Assembly: GCF_019929665.1 (NCBI RefSeq)
Contig: NZ_JAHZPZ010000001.1
Location: 372,001 to 436,000, forward strand
Direction of reading: 5' to 3'
Length of the DNA: 64,000 nt
Source of the DNA: Streptococcus infantis
Lineage (GTDB): Bacteria > Bacillota > Bacilli > Lactobacillales > Streptococcaceae
Position numbers and translations under genes: made by a program. The notes under the pieces were generated by a model that saw only the letters and a program-made list of their open reading frames with translations, ran no database searches and had not been told where the DNA came from. Numbering within the stretch: position 1 is the first letter of the stretch; every line of letters begins with the position of its first letter. Below, piece by piece: positions 1-7,641 of this stretch.

Positions 1-29
1 ACTCTGCTGCAAGGCAGGGTTTTTCTCTA

Positions 30-101
30 GCTCCCTTAGTTCAATGGATATAACAACTCCCTCCTAAGGAGTAGTTGCAGGTTCGATTCCTGCAGGGGGC
101 A
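30..101 (+). tRNA. tRNA-Arg (anticodon CCT)
   Basis: A full cloverleaf can be drawn. The acceptor stem pairs 30-36 with 94-100, including one T-G pair. The anticodon stem is ACTCC (56-60) with GGAGT (68-72), and its loop CTCCTAA puts CCT at 63-65, which reads AGG (Arg). The T-arm is GCAGG/CCTGC (77-81/89-93) around TTCGATT. The discriminator base is A101 and CCA is not encoded. The 3' half is part of a direct repeat that recurs at 3422, so this tRNA looks like the integration target of the island that follows. Confidence 0.95.
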
Positions 102-162
102 GTACTAGCCAAAAAAACACTGGATAACCAGTGTTTTTTCTTTGACCAAATTTTGACCAAAT
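86..162 (+). repeat. Left direct repeat (attL-like): tRNA 3' end plus terminator
   Basis: This stretch of about 76 bp runs from ATTCCTGCAGGG in the tRNA T-arm, through ACTAGCC and the terminator hairpin, to TTTGACCAAATTTTGA. It recurs at 3422-3497 with only a handful of differences. The two copies bound the AT-rich ABC-transporter island, as the attachment sites of an element integrated at a tRNA 3' end would. That interpretation is inference; no intact integrase is present. Confidence 0.75.
116..141 (+). terminator. Terminator of tRNA-Arg
   Basis: An 8-bp stem AACACTGG/CCAGTGTT with loop ATAA is followed by a T-run. The same hairpin, with one loop base changed, is present at 3452-3477. Confidence 0.85.
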
Positions 163-324
163 ATTTGTTTTGATTTTTATGATTATGAAGTTAAGTAGAT
201 CATAGGAGTAAGTCTTTATAGGTATAAGTTATTTATGTTCGCTATGTTAGTTAAATAATTAATTTTTGACTGTTTTATCTCTGTTTAATGTAAATTAGTT
301 ATGAGGAGTATTGTCTCGTTTATA

Positions 325-332
325 TACGAATA
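325..332 (+). promoter_or_regulatory. Possible cin-box (ComX site) upstream of island genes
   Basis: The octamer TACGAATA equals the streptococcal SigX/ComX cin-box and is identical to the one upstream of dprA (24505-24512). It sits in AT-rich DNA about 75 bp before a small ORF at 409 and about 350 bp before the ABC genes. An 8-mer in AT-rich DNA can occur by chance, so this is only a candidate. Confidence 0.35.
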
Positions 333-408
333 TGTAAAATAATGATACAATGATATTATATAGAAAATAGTAGATATTTGACTGACTATAAAAAAATGGA
401 GGTTATTT

Positions 409-631
409 ATGAATAGCAAGGAATGGATTATGGAATTTGAATCTTTAAATGTATGATTACTATAACCGTTATAAAATCAATAAGAAACGTTGTGGTCGGA
501 ATTTTTGATATCTTCTAAGAGTAGTCAGAGGATTATTGATTTAATAACAGAAGTACACGAAGACATATATTTAACATCTATTATTTTACCCATCCCGAAG
601 ATTTTAGCTCAATCTTTAGCATTTTGGTAAA
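409..631 (+). pseudogene. Decayed ORF remnant upstream of ABC transporter
   Basis: A good ribosome site (GGAGG at 399-403) precedes an ATG at 409, but the frame stops after 15 codons (TGA at 454-456). Short open stretches continue in other frames, including one that ends in a 30-residue hydrophobic-rich tail with stop at about 631. This looks like a gene broken by frameshifts and stops, possibly the regulator of the downstream exporter. The original family cannot be recognised. It could instead be a short leader ORF. Confidence 0.35.
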
Positions 632-678
632 GTATGGAAAAAGTACAAGTAAATATATTTTATCGAAAGGAGAGATAT

Positions 679-1665
679 ATGAGTGAAATAGTTATTAATG
701 CTCAGAATTTATCTAAAAATTTTTATAATTTTGATTCAAGACTCCCATTTATCAAGAGATTTTTGAAACGTAATCAAATAACGATTCGAGCTGTTCAAGA
801 TATTAGTTTTACGATTAAGAGAGGGAGTATAGTTGGCTTTATTGGGAGTAATGGAGCTGGTAAATCCACAACGATTAAAATGTTGACTGGGACTCTTTAT
901 CCTAGTTCCGGAAAATTAGAAGTGAATGGAGAAATTCCATTTAAAAGAAGTATAAATTTTAGAAAAAAAATTTCAATAGTAGTAGGAAATAAATTACAGT
1001 TATTTCAAGATGTTTCGGCTATGGATTATTTTCAATTGATTGGTACTTTATATGAGGTAGAACCGGCGATTTTACAAGAACGAATTCAGGAATTAAGCAA
1101 TTTGTTGAATGTAAAAGATCAGCTTTACCAGCAGGTCCGGACCCTCTCTCTTGGACAAAAAATGAAAATGGAGTTTATCGCGGCATCTTTAACAAGTCCG
1201 GAAATATTATTTTTAGACGAGCCTACTATAGGGTTAGATATACAGTCTAAAAAAGATATCAGAACATTTTTAAAGAAAATGAATGAAGAATGTCATACTA
1301 CTATTATTTTAACGAGTCATGATATGGATGATATTTCGTCTGTTTGTGACGAATTAATCGTCATTGACAAAGGAAAAATTATTTTGCAGGAGTCAATGGA
1401 TGTTATTTTATCTAAATTTTCTGATTTTAAATATTTAAAGATAAAAATGACATTAGATTTGGTACCAGAGTTATGCTCTGTTAAAGGAGTAGTAGTCATT
1501 TCTCAAACAAAATCGGAATGTATACTAAAAATACCTAGAGATTTTGTCTTTGAGACATTAGAATCAATCAATAAGCTTGTAGATATAGAAGATTTTGAAA
1601 TATCAAATCTTTCTTTAGAAGAAATTATTTTACAAAACTATTTTACAAAAAAGGAGCACAATTGA
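679..1665 (+). CDS. ABC-2 exporter ATP-binding protein
   Basis: This is the ATPase subunit (328 aa) of an ABC-2 type exporter. From the chosen start, Walker A GSNGAGKS is at about 56-63, signature LSLGQ at 156-160, Walker B LFLDEP at 178-182 and the switch region TSHDMDD follows. A C-terminal extension of about 100 residues beyond the NBD is usual for this branch (COG4586/DrrA-like). The ATG at 679 is preferred because AAAGGAGAG lies just before it; an in-frame ATG at 634 has no ribosome site. It overlaps the next gene by 3 bases. The gene is strongly AT-rich compared with the housekeeping genes, consistent with acquisition. The exported substrate is unknown; antibiotic or peptide export is a family-based guess. 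Confidence 0.88.
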   Translation: MSEIVINAQNLSKNFYNFDSRLPFIKRFLKRNQITIRAVQDISFTIKRGSIVGFIGSNGAGKSTTIKMLTGTLYPSSGKLEVNGEIPFKRSINFRKKISIVVGNKLQLFQDVSAMDYFQLIGTLYEVEPAILQERIQELSNLLNVKDQLYQQVRTLSLGQKMKMEFIAASLTSPEILFLDEPTIGLDIQSKKDIRTFLKKMNEECHTTIILTSHDMDDISSVCDELIVIDKGKIILQESMDVILSKFSDFKYLKIKMTLDLVPELCSVKGVVVISQTKSECILKIPRDFVFETLESINKLVDIEDFEISNLSLEEIILQNYFTKKEHN

Positions 1666-2456
1666 AAAAAGAAATGTCTATTATTCTGATATCATTTCGA
1701 TCTATTTTGAACTATAAATCAAGTGTACTATTGTTAATGTTACAGGCAAGTATACAAATTATGATATCAGTATTTTTATGGACGTATATATATCAGAGTA
1801 ACCAGATAAATATAGCAGGATATGATTTTACCTCAATGGTTCAATACTATTTGGGGACTATAATTTTTTCATATTTTGTTTTTTATCCAGTTGATTGGGA
1901 AATCAATGACGATGTTCATTCAGGAAATTTTTTTAGCATATTAATAAAACCTGTTACTTTTTATAAGTATTATTTTTGTAAAATGCTTGGAGATAGGCTT
2001 GCTCATTTATTATTTATCATCATTCCTGTCATTTTATTCTCCAGTGTTTATTACAAGAATGAGTTATTAACCATTGAAATTCTTATTTTAGGAAGTATTG
2101 CAATTATTCTATCTATGGTTCTATGGTTTTTAATATCATGTTGTGTAGGTATGCTTTCTTTTTGGTTAGAAAATATATTTTTTGTCCTTACTGTTAAAGA
2201 AATAGTAATTCAGTTTTTATCAGGAATATTATTGCCTTTAAGTTTTTTTTCAAATAATTTTCGTCTGTTTTTAGATGTATTACCTTTTAAATACTTAGTA
2301 TATGAACCGCTTCAGATGTTTAGTAATGATACATATAAATTAATAGACTATTTGAGAATTATTTGTATTCAATTGATTTGGTGCATCATTTTTTATATTA
2401 TATCAAGATTCATATTGAGAAAAGGAGTGGAGCACTTCTCAAATGTGGGAGGATAA
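1662..2456 (+). CDS. ABC-2 exporter permease subunit 1
   Basis: This 264-aa integral membrane protein has about six hydrophobic segments (for example near 17-45, 60-80, 110-130, 145-170, 180-200 and 230-250). It fits one of the two DUF990-type permeases (COG4587/COG3694) that pair with a COG4586-like ATPase. The TTG at 1662 overlaps the ATPase stop and has AAGGAG at 1651-1656; a later in-frame ATG at 1674 is less well spaced. Codon usage is very AT-rich like its neighbours. It is expected to form a heterodimeric channel with the next gene product. Confidence 0.8.
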   Translation: MKKEMSIILISFRSILNYKSSVLLLMLQASIQIMISVFLWTYIYQSNQINIAGYDFTSMVQYYLGTIIFSYFVFYPVDWEINDDVHSGNFFSILIKPVTFYKYYFCKMLGDRLAHLLFIIIPVILFSSVYYKNELLTIEILILGSIAIILSMVLWFLISCCVGMLSFWLENIFFVLTVKEIVIQFLSGILLPLSFFSNNFRLFLDVLPFKYLVYEPLQMFSNDTYKLIDYLRIICIQLIWCIIFYIISRFILRKGVEHFSNVGG

Positions 2457-2457
2457 A

Positions 2458-3243
2458 ATGTTTAGAATAAAAGTAATTTTTAGGCTACTTCATTTTGGTT
2501 TTAAATCTGATATGAATTTTCATTTTGACTTCTTTTGTGGTCTATTTTCGTCGATACTGTGGATTGGTTTACCTATTGTATTTTTTAGATTGATTTTCTT
2601 AAACATAGACTCTTTTAATGGTTGGGACTATTATCAAATTTTATTTTTGGTAGGTTCCTACACTATTGTAGATGGAGTTATGATGGGATTGTTAATTAGA
2701 AGTATGGGAATTTTAGAATCAGATATTTTGAGTGGTAACTTGGATCAAATTTTATTGAGGCCGTTTGATACTCAGTTGTTCTATATTTTTAGATCATTTA
2801 ATTTAGTTCAATTCGTGAATACTTTTTTTGGTCTTGCGATCATTTTTATAAGTTATGGAAATTTAAATGTACATTTAAATTCATTAAAAATATTATTTTA
2901 TATCCTTTCTTTAATGTGTGGTTGTATTATATATTATTCAATTTGGTTTCTAATAACGATTAGTTCATTTTGGTTCCCAACTAAATTTTCAAAAGTAGAT
3001 ATATTTTTGAATTATATTGGAATTTCTAAGTATCCATATAATATTTTTACAGGTATTAACAGATTGATCACTATGTTATTTGTTCCCAATTTATTAATTG
3101 CCAATCCTGCAGTATTAATATTTTTAGGGAAAGATACATTGAACCTATTTTTCTATCAAATAGTTTTTACAGTTTTTTTGATTATTATCAGTCGTACAAT
3201 TTTTAGAAAAGGATTGAAAAAATATGAAAGTGCAGGAAGATAA
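2458..3243 (+). CDS. ABC-2 exporter permease subunit 2
   Basis: This is a second polytopic membrane protein of the same family (261 aa from this start), ending in a basic stretch after the last membrane segment. The ATG at 2458 lies one base after the upstream stop and is preceded by GGGAGG, so I prefer it to an upstream ATG at 2443 that overlaps the previous gene. Together with the two preceding genes it forms a three-gene operon. Two unequal permeases and one ATPase match the COG3694/COG4587/COG4586 exporter group. The gene ends about 180 bp before the right boundary repeat of the island. Confidence 0.8.
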   Translation: MFRIKVIFRLLHFGFKSDMNFHFDFFCGLFSSILWIGLPIVFFRLIFLNIDSFNGWDYYQILFLVGSYTIVDGVMMGLLIRSMGILESDILSGNLDQILLRPFDTQLFYIFRSFNLVQFVNTFFGLAIIFISYGNLNVHLNSLKILFYILSLMCGCIIYYSIWFLITISSFWFPTKFSKVDIFLNYIGISKYPYNIFTGINRLITMLFVPNLLIANPAVLIFLGKDTLNLFFYQIVFTVFLIIISRTIFRKGLKKYESAGR

Positions 3244-3328
3244 ACAATGTTGTTCAGTTATATGTTTGACTAAAGGAAGTGATTCGCTGTACTTTCGGAT
3301 ATGAGCTTGAAGGTGGAATTGCCGGAGT

Positions 3329-3370
3329 GAGTTGGATAAAAAGTTAGCGAAATTTTTGACCAAAAATTGA
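3329..3370 (+). pseudogene. Possible integrase C-terminal remnant
   Basis: One frame reads ELDKKLAKFLTKN followed by a stop. The charged, Lys-rich tail lies next to the right boundary repeat and recalls the end of tyrosine recombinases of streptococcal elements. No catalytic residues or upstream integrase coding remain, since stops occur in all frames. The evidence is weak: position plus a 13-residue tail. Confidence 0.25.
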
Positions 3371-3421
3371 CCAAAAGTATTCAAAAGCCTATTAGAATAG
3401 GGTTTTAGGACTGATATTTAT

Positions 3422-3497
3422 ATTCCTGCAGGGAGCAAAACTAGCCACAAAAACACTGGGTAACCAGTGTTTTTTCTTTGACCAAATTTTGAACCAT
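3422..3497 (+). repeat. Right direct repeat (attR-like)
   Basis: This is the second copy of the repeat at 86-162. It contains ATTCCTGCAGGG, the decayed tRNA end, ACTAGCC, the same terminator hairpin (stem at 3452-3459 and 3464-3471) and TTTGACCAAATTTTGA. Differences are single substitutions plus one extra base near the end. No complete tRNA is rebuilt here, as expected for the distal att site of a tRNA-integrated element. Confidence 0.75.
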
Positions 3498-3516
3498 TCA
3501 TAAGATATCCATGGTG

Positions 3517-3525
3517 TGTTATAAT
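3517..3525 (+). promoter_or_regulatory. Extended -10 promoter for the membrane-protein gene at 3552
   Basis: The sequence TGTTATAAT (TG-n-TATAAT) lies 26 bp before the ATG at 3552, with AGGAG between. No good -35 is visible at 17 bp spacing, which extended -10 promoters tolerate. Confidence 0.55.
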
Positions 3526-3551
3526 GGACATAGAATGTTCAGGAGAAAAAC

Positions 3552-4424
3552 ATGAAAAAAGGTTTATTAATTGGCTGTTTATCCATAGTTATACTATTTG
3601 CAATATTCATAATACTTAGTCCTATTCTTGCAATGATGGATATGTGGGGTCTATTTGCCCATGCAAGTCGGAATGAACTTGAGCAAGTAGTACATCGCTC
3701 TTATGAGAACTACGGTCTTAAAGGTCAGTTTGAGTTAGAAAAATACGAAAAAAACTATACAAGTGTAGGAGGATTTGTAATCCATGGTACTTACACTGAA
3801 AATATAGATGGTAAAATCTATCAGGTTAATTCTCGTTTTAAATACTATACTCGTCCTTCGGAAAAAGAAACGTATAGAAAGACTGATGCGGAAGTAGATT
3901 ATAAACAAAACAAAAAAATTTATCAAGTTTTTCCAGAATTAGCTTATTTAGGAATTGAGATTAGTCCAGGCACCAGCGAATTTTTAAAAACATTGGATAC
4001 TTCAATAACAGATCCTAAAATGACTGCTTTGAAGTACGAAGGGATTGATTTTCAATTTAATAGTAAATCTGGTAATATCCACCTTTATGATGAAATCTTA
4101 GAGGAAAATAAAAAAAATGGACAAGCATTACAAGGGATGTATCCTATGGATGCTCAATATCTTTTCCAAAAAGATATTTTTATACCAGAATTTCAATTTG
4201 GATACTACACTCCAGAAGACAAGAAGGATCAGTTATATGATGCCTATCTTGAAGATCTTGAATCGCAAATGAAAGAATTTCTTAACAATCAACCCCTTCC
4301 AAGCGGTCTTTATGCTGTAAAGATTGATAAATATGAGGGGAATAAACTTGTTAATAATAGTGGTGGATATTATGTGAAGATTGAGAATCGTCAAGTTGTG
4401 GAGTTTATCAAAGATTTACAGTAG
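3552..4424 (+). CDS. Membrane-anchored protein of unknown function
   Basis: The product has 290 aa. An N-terminal hydrophobic segment (about 5-32) follows MKKG and is not followed by a lipobox, so it is probably a single-pass anchor with the rest outside. The remainder is hydrophilic and rich in Tyr, Lys and Glu, with no motif I recognise. The start is supported by AGGAG at 3541-3545 and the extended -10 promoter. It lies just outside the right repeat of the island. Together with the next gene it may be a small membrane-protein operon. Function unknown. Confidence 0.7.
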   Translation: MKKGLLIGCLSIVILFAIFIILSPILAMMDMWGLFAHASRNELEQVVHRSYENYGLKGQFELEKYEKNYTSVGGFVIHGTYTENIDGKIYQVNSRFKYYTRPSEKETYRKTDAEVDYKQNKKIYQVFPELAYLGIEISPGTSEFLKTLDTSITDPKMTALKYEGIDFQFNSKSGNIHLYDEILEENKKNGQALQGMYPMDAQYLFQKDIFIPEFQFGYYTPEDKKDQLYDAYLEDLESQMKEFLNNQPLPSGLYAVKIDKYEGNKLVNNSGGYYVKIENRQVVEFIKDLQ

Positions 4425-4485
4425 GAGTCACTGTACTAATGCTTTTTAGCTGTATAGAGTTTAGAGAAAAGAGGTAATATGTCAG

Positions 4486-4959
4486 ATGTCCCAAGAAGAA
4501 TACCTTCGACTAAAAAAAGAATATAAAATTCGACTAGTTTTAGTAATAGCTCTATTCGTATTATTTTCTATTCTAAGCATTATGCTTATCATAAATCTCA
4601 ATAGATTTATCCCACTAGGAGCAACAGCAATGGCTACAGTTGTGCCATTTAACCATTTTTTACTCGTTCCACTTTGGGAAGAGAAAAAAGCGATTGAAGC
4701 AGAGCATCCTGAATGGAAGGACCTTAGTACAAGTAGAGTTAAGGTCCCATCGTCAGAAACGAGTAAACGGAATTTGGCAGCTGTTGGAAGTGTCATTGCT
4801 TTGTTCTTCTCGTTTGCCTTACTCTATAGGCCTGCTAAGGTATACCAGAAGGTCCCTACTGCCGATGAAATAAAGAACCTTCCCAAGATTGAGAACAAGG
4901 GTATTCCTAAACTTGATACTAAGAAAATTCCAAGTATAAAAAGGGAATCAGAAGAATAA
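4486..4959 (+). CDS. Two-segment membrane protein, unknown function
   Basis: This 157-aa protein has a basic N-terminus, a strong membrane segment at about 16-37, a weaker one near 42-62, another near 98-113, and a charged, Lys/Pro-rich tail. The ATG at 4486 is the only start giving a long frame. GAGGT at 4471 fits the nearby out-of-frame ATG at 4479 better, so initiation here may be inefficient or coupled. The gene is followed by a strong terminator. Not recognised as a named family; possibly co-transcribed with the preceding gene (60-bp gap). Confidence 0.6.
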   Translation: MSQEEYLRLKKEYKIRLVLVIALFVLFSILSIMLIINLNRFIPLGATAMATVVPFNHFLLVPLWEEKKAIEAEHPEWKDLSTSRVKVPSSETSKRNLAAVGSVIALFFSFALLYRPAKVYQKVPTADEIKNLPKIENKGIPKLDTKKIPSIKRESEE

Positions 4960-4973
4960 TCTGTAATTTAAAA

Positions 4974-5020
4974 CACCCCAGGAGTTAGTTTTTTATCTCT
5001 AACTTCTGAGGTGCTTTTTT
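4974..5020. terminator. Bidirectional terminator between convergent genes
   Basis: A 15-bp imperfect stem, CACCCCAGGAGTTAG with CTAACTTCTGAGGTG, has T-runs on both outer sides. It serves the + strand gene ending at 4959 and the - strand yidA ending at 5035. Confidence 0.85.
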
Positions 5021-5034
5021 ATATTCTAATAAAT

Positions 5035-5841
5035 TTACAAGACCCAAGTACGAATCGCATGGGCAACGCCTGATTCATCATTTGTTTTGGTGATGTATTT
5101 GGCGATTTTTTTGAGTTCTGGATTTCCGTTTTCCATAACAACTGGATTTCCAACGACTTCAAGCATGGCACGGTCATTTTCTTCATCCCCGATAGCCATA
5201 GTTTCATCTTTTGTCAATCCTAGTTTTTCAGCCAGATGTGTAATAGCTGAGCCCTTGTCTACATCCTTTTTAAGGAGTTCTAGATAAAATGGAGCAGATT
5301 TGTTGATAGAGTAGCGCTCGTAAAATTCTGCTGGAATCTTTTCAATAGCAGCATCGAGAATCTCTGGTTCGTCGATAAACATACATTTGACGATTTCTTT
5401 ATCAGCCATCTCTTCAGGTGTACGGTAAAAAATTGGCATGCTGACGAGGGTTGATTCGTGTACGGTGTATTTTCCGATATTGCGATTGGCAGTGTAAATG
5501 CCGTCCTTGGTAATTGCATGCATATGGACTCCCAGTTTACGGCTGAGAAATTCCATATCCAGATAGTCCTCGTAAGTCAAGGATTCGCTGATAATCTCAT
5601 GGCCATTAGCAGTTTCTTGAACAAGGGCACCGTTGAAGGTCACAACATAGTCACCTTCATCTCTCAACTGCAAGTCGTCAAGGAGTTTGGCAACACCAGC
5701 GATGGGGCGTCCTGTTGCAATGACAACCTTGACTCCAGCTGCTTTGGCATCTTGGATAGCTGCAAAAACTTCGGGAGTAATTTCTTTTTTGCTATTAACT
5801 AGGGTACCATCTATATCGACGGCGATTAGTTTTATACTCAT
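5035..5841 (-). CDS. yidA: Cof-type HAD sugar-phosphate phosphatase
   Basis: A 268-aa HAD-IIB hydrolase. Motif I DIDGTL is near residues 9-14, motif II is in VVIATGRP, the motif III lysine is in the NKSAPFYLELL region and motif IV is GDEENDRAML. Sequence and length match E. coli YidA (about 270 aa), which dephosphorylates sugar phosphates in the cytoplasm; physiological substrate uncertain. The start has AGAGGAAA just upstream. It lies 12 bp after the HD-hydrolase gene on the same strand, so they are probably co-transcribed. Confidence 0.85.
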   Translation of the reverse strand: MSIKLIAVDIDGTLVNSKKEITPEVFAAIQDAKAAGVKVVIATGRPIAGVAKLLDDLQLRDEGDYVVTFNGALVQETANGHEIISESLTYEDYLDMEFLSRKLGVHMHAITKDGIYTANRNIGKYTVHESTLVSMPIFYRTPEEMADKEIVKCMFIDEPEILDAAIEKIPAEFYERYSINKSAPFYLELLKKDVDKGSAITHLAEKLGLTKDETMAIGDEENDRAMLEVVGNPVVMENGNPELKKIAKYITKTNDESGVAHAIRTWVL

Positions 5842-5853
5842 AAATTTCCTCTG

Positions 5854-7158
5854 TTATTTCTTGTCTGGAGTAAAATGATCATTCTCAATCAAATGGGAAA
5901 ATTGTTGAATGATATTTGTAAAAATACTATTTTGCTTAAGCATTTCTTTAGGGAAGTAGAAGCGGTTGTCACCATGACGGCTTCCTGCAAGAGATTGAAC
6001 GATAGGAGATAGGCTAGAAAGTTCTGCCAGCTCGCCATTCTTTTGGACAATCTCGATTTGAGTTCTTGGATTTTCAGACTCTGGTCGATAAATATCGTAA
6101 GGAAGGTCAAAATTCTTATGAATAGCTGTGTAATAGTTGGGGTCAAAACCAATTTCTTCTACGAAATTTCGCATGATTTCAAGCTGGTCTTGATCTTTCT
6201 GAGAAAAAGTAATAGATTTAAAGACCTTACGATTGATAAAACGTTGGGAAAGGTCGGCTAGAATTTTATCTGTACTAGTCATCCAGAGTTGGAAATAGGT
6301 ATTCATAACCCCGTCGTCAAGTGCAAGATAGTCAGATAAGGTTACCTTCTTCTCAAAAAATGGCAGTAGATGTGGGGATGTAAGGGCAAAGAAGTCCTTA
6401 TTTTCAGGGTAGAGCTCCTTAGCACGTTTGAGAAGATTTTGCAGAAGGACTTCCATGGCTCGTGTAGCTGGGTGGAAATAAACCTGCATATACATCTGGT
6501 AACGACTGAGTACATAATCCTCTATGGCATGCATCCCATTCCGTTGAAAGGCGATACCATTTTCAACAGGACGAATAACACGAAGGATACGTGTCAGATC
6601 GAACTGGCCATAAAAAGCACCGGTGAAGTAGGAGTCGCGAAGGAGATAGTCCATACGGTCTGCATCAATCTGACTAGAAATGAGCTGAACCACTTGTTTG
6701 TTTGGATAAGTGTGATCGATAACGCTGGCTACTTTTTTTGGAAAGTCCGGTGCAACCTGCAAAAGAACCTGATGAATCTCTGTATCAGGGCTTTGGATAA
6801 TTTCCTGGGTAATGGCCTCGTGGTCGGTGTCAAAGAGATTTTCAAAAGTATGAGAGTAGGCACCGTGTCCGAGATCATGTAAAAGAGCCGCAGTCATGGT
6901 TAATAGTGACTCGTTAGAATCCCATTCCTCAGGATATTTCTCCTCAAAAATTTCCGTAATTTGCCTAGCAATTTCGTAGACACCCAAACAGTGAGAAAAA
7001 CGACTATGCTCTCCACCGTGGAAAGTATAGCTAGATGTCCCAAGCTGTTTGATGCGACGGAGCCGCTGAAATTCTTTGGTATTGATCAGGTCATAAATGA
7101 CTTGATTATTAACGTGGATATAGTTGTGAACTGGGTCACGAAATACTTTTTCATTCAT
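5854..7158 (-). CDS. HD-domain phosphohydrolase (YwfO/dGTPase-like)
   Basis: The N-terminal part of this 434-aa protein has the dGTPase-like HD signature: RDPVH near the start, QLGTS, HSRFSHCLG, then HDLGHGAYSH with the metal-binding HD pair, and later DADRMDYLLRDS. Length and motifs match the YwfO group of nucleotide triphosphohydrolases, which bind a divalent metal. I take the ATG at 7158, giving the conserved MNEKVFRDPVH start; an in-frame ATG at 7290 would run back into the divergent gene. A TG-n-TATAAT promoter ends 6 bases before this ATG, so the mRNA may be leaderless. Operon with yidA. Confidence 0.85.
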   Translation of the reverse strand: MNEKVFRDPVHNYIHVNNQVIYDLINTKEFQRLRRIKQLGTSSYTFHGGEHSRFSHCLGVYEIARQITEIFEEKYPEEWDSNESLLTMTAALLHDLGHGAYSHTFENLFDTDHEAITQEIIQSPDTEIHQVLLQVAPDFPKKVASVIDHTYPNKQVVQLISSQIDADRMDYLLRDSYFTGAFYGQFDLTRILRVIRPVENGIAFQRNGMHAIEDYVLSRYQMYMQVYFHPATRAMEVLLQNLLKRAKELYPENKDFFALTSPHLLPFFEKKVTLSDYLALDDGVMNTYFQLWMTSTDKILADLSQRFINRKVFKSITFSQKDQDQLEIMRNFVEEIGFDPNYYTAIHKNFDLPYDIYRPESENPRTQIEIVQKNGELAELSSLSPIVQSLAGSRHGDNRFYFPKEMLKQNSIFTNIIQQFSHLIENDHFTPDKK

Positions 7159-7197
7159 AAGACCATTATAGCAAATTCCGAGGCTTTTTGGTAAAAT
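7159..7197. promoter_or_regulatory. Face-to-face divergent promoters
   Basis: On the - strand TGC-TATAAT (7173 down to 7165) lies 6 bases before the ATG at 7158. On the + strand TGG-TAAAAT (7189-7197) faces the DUF1934 gene with GTG at 7231. The two extended -10 elements are separated by 15 bases, so polymerase binding at one should exclude the other. Confidence 0.55.
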
Positions 7198-7230
7198 AGT
7201 AGGGATAAGTGAGAAGAAAGAGGAATAGTT

Positions 7231-7608
7231 GTGAAGATTAGAATGAGAAATACCATCAAGTTCGATGAACAATTGGAAGTAATCGATCAACTTTATGATG
7301 TTGAATTACGTGAAAAGGGCGATTTTTCCTATCTCCTTTTTTACAATGAAGACCAAGAAAAAGTAGTTTTGAAATTTAATGGGGAGGAACTGGTCATGAC
7401 ACGTTTCTCAAATCCCAAGACCATCATGCGTTTTCTCAAGGATACTGATAGTTTAGCCTATATTCCAACACCTATGGGACTGCAGGAGTTTATCATCCAA
7501 ACAAGCCACTACGATGTTGGTGAAGAGAAGATTGAACTAGCCTACCAACTACAAAACAAAGAAGGAGTTCCATTTGCCAACTACCGTTTAGAAATTACTT
7601 GGGGATAA
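7231..7608 (+). CDS. DUF1934 family protein
   Basis: This 125-aa protein resembles DUF1934 (YwiB-like), a small predicted lipocalin-like beta-barrel family of Firmicutes. The visible pattern is alternating strands with conserved central EFIIQT and C-terminal YRLEITWG. The GTG start at 7231 has AGAGGAA seven bases upstream; an internal ATG at 7243 is possible. It is transcribed divergently from the HD-hydrolase gene. Function unknown. Confidence 0.75.
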   Translation: MKIRMRNTIKFDEQLEVIDQLYDVELREKGDFSYLLFYNEDQEKVVLKFNGEELVMTRFSNPKTIMRFLKDTDSLAYIPTPMGLQEFIIQTSHYDVGEEKIELAYQLQNKEGVPFANYRLEITWG

Positions 7609-7641
7609 GAAAAAGAGGCTGGGACAAAAGTCCTAGCCTCT
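7601..7641 (-). terminator. Terminator for the helicase operon
   Basis: The stem AGAGGCTGGGAC/GTCCTAGCCTCT with loop AAAA is followed on the - strand by TTTTTCTTA. On the + strand the hairpin also follows the DUF1934 stop, but with a poor T-run. Confidence 0.7.

Noticed and set aside
1-29. CTGC/GCAG hairpin with TTTTT before the tRNA
   Set aside because: It may be the terminator of a gene outside the window, but too little sequence is present to decide.
3145-3384. 79-codon open frame on the - strand across the right island border
   Set aside because: It is antisense to the end of the permease and the repeat spacer, has no ribosome site and no recognisable domain. Its N-terminus is just the reverse of the GACCAAA motifs.
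5047-5054. TACGAATC near the end of yidA
   Set aside because: One base off the cin-box, inside a coding region and not upstream of any gene.
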